From Candidatus Albibeggiatoa sp. nov. BB20 (GTDB lineage: Bacteria; Pseudomonadota; Gammaproteobacteria; Beggiatoales; Beggiatoaceae), in assembly GCA_016744725.1 (NCBI GenBank), contig JADGDW010000120.1:1-15037 (forward strand): a DNA stretch of 15,037 nucleotides, read 5' to 3'. The notes under the pieces were generated by a model, which was not told the DNA's origin, searched no databases, and worked only from the letters and a program-made list of their open reading frames with translations. Positions 1 to 6,871 of the stretch are shown here, one piece after another. The position numbers were made by a program, and so were the translations under genes. Every line of letters begins with the position of its first letter. Position 1 is the first letter of the stretch.

Positions 1-99
1 GTGTTGTTATATCCAAGCTCTAAAGAGAAGTACCTAATGAATGAAATAATACGTGTCTATTCTGAGTCAATTCTTATTGACAGATACATTTCATATTGA
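1..99 (+). CDS. Possible C-terminal tail of an unknown upstream gene (partial)
   Basis: The first plus-strand frame is open from the window edge to a TGA at 97-99 and gives 32 residues ending in ESILIDRYISY. The other two plus frames close within about 36 bases. The stretch is too short to recognise a family or to show coding bias, and an open frame of this length is easily reached by chance in AT-rich DNA. It could equally be non-coding upstream DNA of the receptor gene. No terminator-like hairpin with a T run follows the stop. Confidence 0.15.
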   Translation: MLLYPSSKEKYLMNEIIRVYSESILIDRYISY

Positions 100-348
100 C
101 AACAAAACTGTCATGAAAATGTACATTAATTGGATGTTTAAAGGGTTTCATTTATCTATAGTATGATTGATTTATAAGGTATTACTTAGAAATGCAAAGG
201 TATTTTGTTATTTGCCTTATCAGTACATAAGTCATTTAATTTAATGGCATATTATGTGCCGAAGGGGATAATGGCGAGAACAAAAAATAAGTTTCATAGT
301 CATCTGGGACTAAAAAATTTATAAATTTCAACACACTCCAGAGAGGAT
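75..348 (+). promoter_or_regulatory. Upstream region of the TonB-dependent receptor gene, with repeats and palindromes
   Basis: Apart from the possible gene tail at its left edge, this stretch has no convincing gene. TATTGACA occurs twice in direct orientation (75-82 and 94-101), 19 bases apart. The second copy also forms an inverted repeat, TGACA (97-101) with TGTCA (109-113). GCAAA (194-198) faces TTTGC (211-215). Bases 246-260 form an imperfect palindrome, GGCATATTATGTGCC. TTGACA at 77-82 or 96-101 would suit a -35 box, but no good -10 lies at the usual distance; TATAGTATGAT (157-167) is the best -10-like string. I see no Fur box and no riboswitch I recognise. The promoter and operators cannot be fixed from sequence alone. 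Confidence 0.3.
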
Positions 349-351
349 ATG

Positions 352-2472
352 ATGAAAAATTTAATTACAAGGCTTTTGAGTGTTGCTCTAATGGCGATGA
401 GTATCAATACAGCTTTAGCAGAAGATGACTTTGACTATGCAGAACTTTCCTTAGAAGAACTATTAGAAGTAAGGATAGTCACCATCGCAACGGGTACGGC
501 GCAAAAAATTACAGAAGCAGCTGCAGTCACAACAGTTATTACAGCCAATGATATTGAGGCAATGGGCGCAACTGATTTAGATGATGTTTTAGAATCAGTT
601 CCGGGGTTGCATGTAGCTCGAAATTCTGTTACTTACAGTCCAATTTACACTATTCGAGGTATTTACTCGGAATATAATCCTGAAGTATTGGTGTTAGTTA
701 ATGGATTACCAATCAATACTATTCAAACAGGCAATCGTGGTCCTGTTTGGGGTGGAATGCCTATTAAATCGATTTCTCGCATTGAGGTAATTCGAGGACC
801 TGGCTCTGCTGTATATGGTGCGGATGCGTTTTCTGGTGTAATTAATATCATTACAAAACGTAAAGATGATATTGATGGCACTGAAGCAGGCGTTCGAGCA
901 GGTAGCTTTAATACTAAAGATGTTTGGGTTTTACATGGTAAGCAATATGGCGATGTTGACGTGGCAGTAATGCTAGAGTATCACGATACTGATGGTCACG
1001 ATTCAACTGTACAAGAAGACGCACAAACTCAATTTGATCATGCTTTTGGTACGAATGCTTCCTTAGCATCTGGACCGGTCTCAATGTCTCGCCAAAATGT
1101 AGACGCTCGCTTAGATTTAGGCTATAAGGATTGGAATTTTAAAGCAGGTTTTCAAGGGCGTTATGATGTGGGGACTGGAACAGGTTTAGCACAAGCATTA
1201 GACTCAGTAGGACGCTATTCTAGCGAGCGTATTAATGCTGATTTAAATTATCACAATGATACTTCTGTAGAAAATTGGGTATTTGATGCTCAACTGGCTT
1301 TTTTAGATATGAATTATAAACCTGAAAACGATCAGCGTTTATTTCCATCTGGTGTATCTTTTGGTGGTGAAGCTTATTTAGATGGCTACATTGGAAATCC
1401 TGGTGTTTCTGAAAGACACACTCGCCTTAATTTATCTGCAATCTATAAAGGCTTCAAAAATCATTCTGTTCGTTTAGGTTCTGGTTATCATTATGCTGAT
1501 ATGTATAAAATTACTCATGAGGCAAATTATGGGATAAATCCTTATACAGGAACACCTTTAACAACAACTAATGTTATTGTTGATTTAACTGATACACCTT
1601 ATGCTTTTTTACCAGAAAAAAACCGCAATAGTCAATACGCATTCATTCAAGATACTTGGGATATTTCTGAACAATGGCAATTAACAACAGGTTTGCGCTA
1701 TGATCATTATTCTGATTTTGGTAATACTTTAAACCCACGTATTGCTTTAGTTTGGAAACCAAGTGAAGATTGGACAGCTAAATTATTATATGGTCGTGCT
1801 TTTCGTGCTCCTTCCTTTTTAGAGTTATACGCAATAAATAATCCTGTGAATTCAGGAAATCCAAACTTAAAGCCAGAGAAAAATGAAACCTATGAATTCG
1901 CTGTTGCTTATAAAGCATCTGATGATTTTCAGTTAGGCGTTAATTTGTTTTATTATCTTGCTGAAGATGCGGTTGATTTTGTTCTTAACCCTACTAGCGA
2001 TAAAATCATTGCTCAAAATGAAAGACGGCAAAAAGGTACTGGTGGTGAATTAGAACTTCAACAAAAACTGAGTGACAAGCTACTATTAGTTGCTAATTAT
2101 GCCTACCAAGATGTTAAAGATAGAAAAAACAATGCAAGTATGGGCAATGCGCCTAACCATCAAGCATACCTGCGTTTAGACTGGTTTCCGATGAATAAAC
2201 TACATTTGGACACTCAAATTAATTGGGTTGGTAATCGAAAACGTATCTACAATGATACAAGAGATGAGCTTGATGGGTATACAACTGTTGATTTATTGGT
2301 AGATTATAAGGTCAATAATAATTGGAAGTTGGCTTTTTCAGTACGCAATTTATTTGATGCTGATCGTTTTGAGCCTAGCCTCGGACCAGATACTTCTGGA
2401 ATAGTTAGTATCCCTTACGATTTACCATTAGCCTCTAGAACTTATTATTTAGAAACAAGCCATCGCTTTTAA
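352..2472 (+). CDS. TonB-dependent outer-membrane receptor
   Basis: An outer-membrane beta-barrel receptor that should take up a bound ligand (siderophore, cobalamin-like or other) using energy from TonB-ExbBD. The N-terminus is a signal peptide with probable cleavage after TALA (about residue 24). A LSLEELLEV segment and a TonB-box-like IVTIATGT follow (about 42-50). The plug domain covers about 55-170, with the family motifs TIRGIYSEYNP, VLVLVNGLPI and RIEVIRGPGSAVYGADAFSG. The remainder is beta-strand-rich barrel ending in an aromatic residue (SHRF), as expected for BamA-dependent insertion. The length of about 706 residues is normal. Two ATGs stand in tandem at 349 and 352; GAGAGG (341-346) is only 2 bases from the first and 5 from the second, so 352 is preferred. 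It converges on the lipopeptide operon, so a joint role (product or siderophore uptake) is only inference. The ligand is unknown. Confidence 0.93.
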   Translation: MKNLITRLLSVALMAMSINTALAEDDFDYAELSLEELLEVRIVTIATGTAQKITEAAAVTTVITANDIEAMGATDLDDVLESVPGLHVARNSVTYSPIYTIRGIYSEYNPEVLVLVNGLPINTIQTGNRGPVWGGMPIKSISRIEVIRGPGSAVYGADAFSGVINIITKRKDDIDGTEAGVRAGSFNTKDVWVLHGKQYGDVDVAVMLEYHDTDGHDSTVQEDAQTQFDHAFGTNASLASGPVSMSRQNVDARLDLGYKDWNFKAGFQGRYDVGTGTGLAQALDSVGRYSSERINADLNYHNDTSVENWVFDAQLAFLDMNYKPENDQRLFPSGVSFGGEAYLDGYIGNPGVSERHTRLNLSAIYKGFKNHSVRLGSGYHYADMYKITHEANYGINPYTGTPLTTTNVIVDLTDTPYAFLPEKNRNSQYAFIQDTWDISEQWQLTTGLRYDHYSDFGNTLNPRIALVWKPSEDWTAKLLYGRAFRAPSFLELYAINNPVNSGNPNLKPEKNETYEFAVAYKASDDFQLGVNLFYYLAEDAVDFVLNPTSDKIIAQNERRQKGTGGELELQQKLSDKLLLVANYAYQDVKDRKNNASMGNAPNHQAYLRLDWFPMNKLHLDTQINWVGNRKRIYNDTRDELDGYTTVDLLVDYKVNNNWKLAFSVRNLFDADRFEPSLGPDTSGIVSIPYDLPLASRTYYLETSHRF

Positions 2473-2475
2473 GCT

Positions 2476-2523
2476 ATGTTAGGGTAAAGTAGAAATAAAA
2501 AATGCTCTTTACCCTACTAACAT
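2476..2523. terminator. Inverted repeat between convergent genes, possible bidirectional terminator
   Basis: TAGGGTAAAG (2480-2489) pairs perfectly with CTTTACCCTA (2507-2516). Further ATGTTAG/CTAACAT complementarity outside is offset by a three-base bulge, and the loop is 17 bases. It sits just after the receptor stop and covers the last codons and the TAA of the minus-strand SnoaL-like gene. Neither side carries a clear T run, so it is not a textbook intrinsic terminator. It may stop transcription both ways or protect 3' ends. Confidence 0.5.
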
Positions 2524-2955
2524 CATATCAGCACTATCAAAAAAACGATAAAATGCTTTAATTTTTTGTCCTTCAAACAAAAAGAATAAACCTAAGTCTG
2601 TCTGATGTATCTTTTCTCTAGGCATTACTTTAGCTTCTTCAGTTCCTAATATAAAAACCATATTATCTCGCACAATTGTTTTATCAAATGATAGCTTTAT
2701 TGTCAGCAACATTTCTTTCCGAGTTTTTAAAAACTGTAAAATTTCTTGGTGACCCGTAAATATACCACCTATAGGATGATGGCTTGGTGCACAAATGTGA
2801 AACTTCACATCTTCAGTCATATAAGTCAAAGCCTGTTCATAGTCTCCAATGCCAAAAGCATCAAAAGAGTTTAAAATAACACCGACTAAAGGGTGGCTCA
2901 GTATTTCCTCAATATTTTCTTGGGTAGAATGCTTCCATAAATTAATACTTTTCAT
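2509..2955 (-). CDS. SnoaL/NTF2-like small protein, possible cyclase or isomerase
   Basis: A 148-residue soluble protein without a signal peptide. The pattern fits the NTF2-like cone fold (SnoaL/ketosteroid-isomerase type): a helical start with LNSFDAFGIGDYEQALTYM, then TEDVKFHI, the PIGGIFTGHQEILQFL segment typical of the family, and strands ending in KIKAFYRFFDSADM. Such proteins include polyketide cyclases and isomerases, and also many of unknown function. Here it is the last gene of the NRPS-PKS operon. Its ATG overlaps the PKS TGA (ATGA at 2955-2952), and GGGG lies six bases upstream of the start, which points to translational coupling. A role in cyclising or tautomerising the beta-keto product is inference. 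H53, H59 and H60 (CAPSHHP) and D/E residues could serve catalysis, but I cannot assign an active site. Confidence 0.75.
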   Translation of the reverse strand: MKSINLWKHSTQENIEEILSHPLVGVILNSFDAFGIGDYEQALTYMTEDVKFHICAPSHHPIGGIFTGHQEILQFLKTRKEMLLTIKLSFDKTIVRDNMVFILGTEEAKVMPREKIHQTDLGLFFLFEGQKIKAFYRFFDSADMMLVG

Positions 2956-5900
2956 ATTAACCCCATTAATTTTTTAGCAATTATTCCCACATTAGGTGCA
3001 TAATTCATCGTAATATGCCCACCTGATACAGGGTAAATTTCTATACCTTGTTGGGCAACATCAATCCATCCATATTCTGGGTGAGCCATATCGTAAGTGG
3101 TATTTCTTTCAATAGCCTTGAAATAGGTGATTTTTCCTTGATACGGTTTTAATATATAGTTTTTCATTGCCCACACATTATTTTTAACAATCTGTAAAGA
3201 TGTTTGCATATTAATAGCGGCTGAAAAATAATCTATTTTACTTGTCTTAGCAATGTAATTTAGCTGTTCAGATTGAGAAAATTGTTGCCAATTTGCAGGC
3301 AAATCAATTGATTTGCCTTCTAGCTCTAAAAAGCTGAGTAATAACTCCACATCGTCTAACTCAAAAAGTTTAGCTTCTGATAAGCAGGGCGTATCAAACA
3401 TAGTCATAAGCTGGATTTTCTCACCTAATTTTAGTAACTGCTGAGCCATTTCATACGCCACGACTCCACCAAATGATGCACCACCTAATAAGTAAGGACC
3501 TGTCGGCTGTTGAGTTTGTATTGCCTGAATATATTGGTTTGCCATTTGTTCAATGGTTTCAGGCACAAGATTTTTTCCATCTAAGACGCTAGATTGCAAA
3601 CCATAAACAGGTTGCTCTACCCCTAAACTTTTTGCTAAATCTCGATAAATATAAACATGACCACCCACAGGATGAACTAAAAACAATGGCAATTTATCTG
3701 GATTACCTGCTTGAATTTCGACTAAACAAAATGGTTGTTCTTGTTGTGAGTGATTATCAATATTTAACTGTTTGGATAATTTAGAAATTGTTGGTGCAGC
3801 TAACAAAGTATGTGATGATAAATTTTGCTGTAATTCTGTATTAATTTTGTGAATCAACTGCACAGCCATCAAAGAATCACCGCCTAGTGCAAAAAAATCA
3901 TCATGCAAGCCTAGTTTTTGCACACCTAAAATTTGTTGCCAAATTTGAACTAATTGCTTTTCTAAACCATTGCCAAAAAATTTATTTTGTTCTTGCAAAT
4001 TAGAATTCACATCTTTGTTAACTTCTCTATGAGCACCAGAATTATCTTGCATGTTTTCAGAAGTACAAAGTTTATTTTGCTCATTACGATTATCCATAGG
4101 TGCATCAACCCAATATTTTTTGCGTTCAAATGGATAGCTTGGTAATGGAATACGCAAACGTTGTTCCTGAGCATAAAATTGCTTCCAGTTAATAGATGCA
4201 TTGGCAAGCCATAATTGTCCTAATGATTGCCGTATAAACTGGTTGTCTGATATATGATTATTAACATGTCTTAGCGTTGCTAAACAAAAATCTGTATTGT
4301 AGTCTGGATGCCGTTTTGCAAATTTACTTAACGTATATCCAGGCCCAACTTCAAGTAACACCACGTGGTTAAAAGCATCAAACAATTGATTTAAACCTTG
4401 TGCAAAACGTACAGTATGTCGTAAATGTTGAACCCAATAATCTGGGCTGATCGCTTCGTCTGTGGTAATCCACTGACCTGTTAAGTTCGATATAAATAAC
4501 GTTTGTGGTGGGTTAAATTGAACATTTTGTAATACCTGCATAAACTCAGATAAAATGCCAGACATCATGGCTGAATGAAACGCATGAGAAGTATGCAATA
4601 CCTGAGTTTTAATACCTTGAGCATGTAGTTGTTGCGCAAAATCTTGAACAATTTCATCAGTACCCGATACAACTGTTTGATTAAACACATTAACTGCTGC
4701 AATATCCAAATTATCTGTTAACAATGATTTTAGCTCAGATTCTGGCAAAGCTACGGCTAACATGCTACCTTCTGCAACCGATTGCATTAAACGCCCACGT
4801 TCAGCGACAAGTAATAACGCATCTTCTAAACAAAATACCTCAGAAATACAAGCAGCAACATATTCCCCGATACTATGTCCTATCATGGCTTGAGGCTGAA
4901 TACCCCACGACATCCACAGCTTACTTAATGCATATTCCACCACAAATAATGCAGGTTGAGTTATCGCAGTTTTGATTAATTGAGCTTCAGCATAAACGGT
5001 TTGTTCAGGTGTTGGATAAAGAATAGTGCGTAAATCTAACCCTAAATATGGCTGTAAAAATTGTGCACAATAATCAACATGTTCTCTAAATATAGATTCT
5101 GTCTGATATAGTTCAAGTCCCATATTCACATACTGCGACCCTTGCCCTGGGAACATAAAGACAACATTTTGAGTTTGTTCAATTTGCAAATGGTATTGGA
5201 TAGATGAGTTGGGTTCAGCTAATTTAGTTATAGCATCTTGTATTGAATCACAAACAAAAACACTACGATATGCAAATGCATGTCTGCCAACTTGTAAAGT
5301 ATAAGCAGCATCATTTAAGTTAATATCTGTATAGACTTGGAAATATTCGAGTAATTGTTTTTGTTGAGCTTGTAATGCTGATTCTGTTCGAGCAGACAAG
5401 GCAATAAGTTGATAAGGTCGAGAACTTGGCAATGAGTTAAATACGGGGGCTTCTTCTAAAACGACATGCGCATTAGTACCACCAATACCAAATGAACTAA
5501 CAGCGGCTCGGCGTGGTATATTGCCTTGCGTTGTCCAATCTTTCAACTGGGTATTGACATAAAATGGCGAATTGACAAAATCTATTTTAGGATTAGGCTG
5601 GGTAAAATGTAAACTAGGTGCTAATTGTTTATGCTTTAGTGACAAAATTACTTTAATTAGACCAGTCACTCCCGATGCCGCATCTAAGTGACCAATATTG
5701 GTTTTAACCGAACTTATTGCACAATAGTTTTTATTTTGGGTATCTGCCCGATAGGCTTGAGTCAAAGCAGCAATTTCAATTGGGTCTCCCAACTCTGTAC
5801 CTGTACCATGTGCTTCTACATAACTTATAGTATCTGCTGATATCTCTGCAATAGCTAAAGCTTCTGAAATCACTTTAGATTGTGCTGTTACACTAGGGGC

Positions 5901-6755
5901 TGTATAACCAATTTTACCTGAACCATCATTGTTAAGCGCACTTCCACAAATAACAGCATGAATCGAATCTCCATCATCAAGCGCATCTTGTAAACGCTTA
6001 AGCAGCACAATACCTACGCCATTTCCATGTACAATACCTTTCGAATTCACATCAAATGCTCGACAATGACCATCAGGCGATAAAATCATTCCCTCATTAT
6101 ATAAATAACCTGATTTATTCGGTAGAGAAACAGATACACCTCCTGCTAATGCCATATCACATTGATAATCAAGCAATGCTTGGCAGGCAACACTTACCGA
6201 AACAAGAGATGTTGAACATGCAGTTTGAATAGTAAAACTAGGGCCTGTTAAATTTAATTTATAAGAAACCCGCGTACATAAGAAATCTTTATCATTACCG
6301 ATAGAAATTTGATAATTGGTCACAGAATCATCATTATCAATTTGCGAACTTAAATAAGATTTAAAATAAGTGTTAGCACTTGTACCTGCGTAAACACCAA
6401 TGTCGCCATCATAATTTTGGACATTATAGCCGGCATGTTCTATAGCTTCCCATGCGCACTCTAAAAATAAACGTTGTTGTGGGTCAGTCATTGCAGCTTC
6501 TTTAGGAGTGAAACCAAAAAAATCAGCATCAAAATATTCAATATTATCTAAGCAAGCTTTAGCTTTAACATAATTTTGATTTTGAATAAGTTCTTGAGCA
6601 ATACCTGCTTTTAACAGTTCTTCCTCCGTAAAAAAACGGACAGATTCTATGCCTTGACTTATGTTTTTCCAAAATTGCTCAATGTTTTTAGCACCAGGAA
6701 AACGTCCTGCCATTCCAATAACAGCAATCCCTTCTTCTAATTTAAGGTCATCCAT
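2952..6755 (-). CDS. Type I polyketide synthase module, KS-AT-ACP-TE
   Basis: A 1267-residue terminal PKS module (numbering from ATG 6755). The ketosynthase (about 5-437) has TACSTS with Cys180, EAHGTGT with His316 and NIGHLDAASG with His356. The acyltransferase (about 530-830) has GHSIGE with Ser628 and HAFH at 724-727, the signature of malonyl-CoA selection. The carrier (about 930-1000) has LGGDSL with Ser961. The C-terminal thioesterase (about 1010-1267) has GASFGG with Ser1094, Asp1121 and GGHITM with His1247. No KR, DH or ER lies between AT and carrier, so the added C2 unit should stay a beta-ketone. The frame also opens at a TTG (6779), but no ribosome site precedes it. The ATG at 6755 starts MDDLKLEEGIAVIG, as KS-first proteins usually do, with a weak GGTAGG site about 10 bases upstream. 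It lies 116 bases after the NRPS stop, so co-transcription is likely. Confidence 0.93.
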   Translation of the reverse strand: MDDLKLEEGIAVIGMAGRFPGAKNIEQFWKNISQGIESVRFFTEEELLKAGIAQELIQNQNYVKAKACLDNIEYFDADFFGFTPKEAAMTDPQQRLFLECAWEAIEHAGYNVQNYDGDIGVYAGTSANTYFKSYLSSQIDNDDSVTNYQISIGNDKDFLCTRVSYKLNLTGPSFTIQTACSTSLVSVSVACQALLDYQCDMALAGGVSVSLPNKSGYLYNEGMILSPDGHCRAFDVNSKGIVHGNGVGIVLLKRLQDALDDGDSIHAVICGSALNNDGSGKIGYTAPSVTAQSKVISEALAIAEISADTISYVEAHGTGTELGDPIEIAALTQAYRADTQNKNYCAISSVKTNIGHLDAASGVTGLIKVILSLKHKQLAPSLHFTQPNPKIDFVNSPFYVNTQLKDWTTQGNIPRRAAVSSFGIGGTNAHVVLEEAPVFNSLPSSRPYQLIALSARTESALQAQQKQLLEYFQVYTDINLNDAAYTLQVGRHAFAYRSVFVCDSIQDAITKLAEPNSSIQYHLQIEQTQNVVFMFPGQGSQYVNMGLELYQTESIFREHVDYCAQFLQPYLGLDLRTILYPTPEQTVYAEAQLIKTAITQPALFVVEYALSKLWMSWGIQPQAMIGHSIGEYVAACISEVFCLEDALLLVAERGRLMQSVAEGSMLAVALPESELKSLLTDNLDIAAVNVFNQTVVSGTDEIVQDFAQQLHAQGIKTQVLHTSHAFHSAMMSGILSEFMQVLQNVQFNPPQTLFISNLTGQWITTDEAISPDYWVQHLRHTVRFAQGLNQLFDAFNHVVLLEVGPGYTLSKFAKRHPDYNTDFCLATLRHVNNHISDNQFIRQSLGQLWLANASINWKQFYAQEQRLRIPLPSYPFERKKYWVDAPMDNRNEQNKLCTSENMQDNSGAHREVNKDVNSNLQEQNKFFGNGLEKQLVQIWQQILGVQKLGLHDDFFALGGDSLMAVQLIHKINTELQQNLSSHTLLAAPTISKLSKQLNIDNHSQQEQPFCLVEIQAGNPDKLPLFLVHPVGGHVYIYRDLAKSLGVEQPVYGLQSSVLDGKNLVPETIEQMANQYIQAIQTQQPTGPYLLGGASFGGVVAYEMAQQLLKLGEKIQLMTMFDTPCLSEAKLFELDDVELLLSFLELEGKSIDLPANWQQFSQSEQLNYIAKTSKIDYFSAAINMQTSLQIVKNNVWAMKNYILKPYQGKITYFKAIERNTTYDMAHPEYGWIDVAQQGIEIYPVSGGHITMNYAPNVGIIAKKLMGLI

Positions 6756-6871
6756 TGTAGTTACGCCTACCCATAACAATAATCTATGCAGTCTATAATA
6801 AAAAAATTTTGCAGGCGAATAAATATCGCTTATAAATTATATTAAATAGCTTAATACGATATGAACTGAGA
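6756..6871 (-). other. Gap between the NRPS and PKS genes
   Basis: An AT-rich spacer. GCGA (6815-6818) and TCGC (6826-6829) can form a very small hairpin, and in the minus direction a TTTTTTT run follows about eight bases later. The stem is too short for a convincing terminator. No clear -35/-10 pair is visible for a separate PKS promoter. I read it as an intra-operon spacer. Confidence 0.35.

Noticed and set aside
1..348. Riboswitch (cobalamin or c-di-GMP type) before the receptor gene
   Set aside because: A c-di-GMP or B12 switch would be attractive here, but I find none of the conserved core strings or a matching set of stems.
4724..4975. Plus-strand frame inside the PKS, and similar frames inside the NRPS and ppiD
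   Set aside because: They are opposite-strand or out-of-frame shadows of large genes with clear domains, and their translations resemble no family.
6756..6779. TTG start for the PKS at 6779
   Set aside because: No ribosome site precedes it, and the ATG at 6755 begins directly with the usual short lead into the KS domain.
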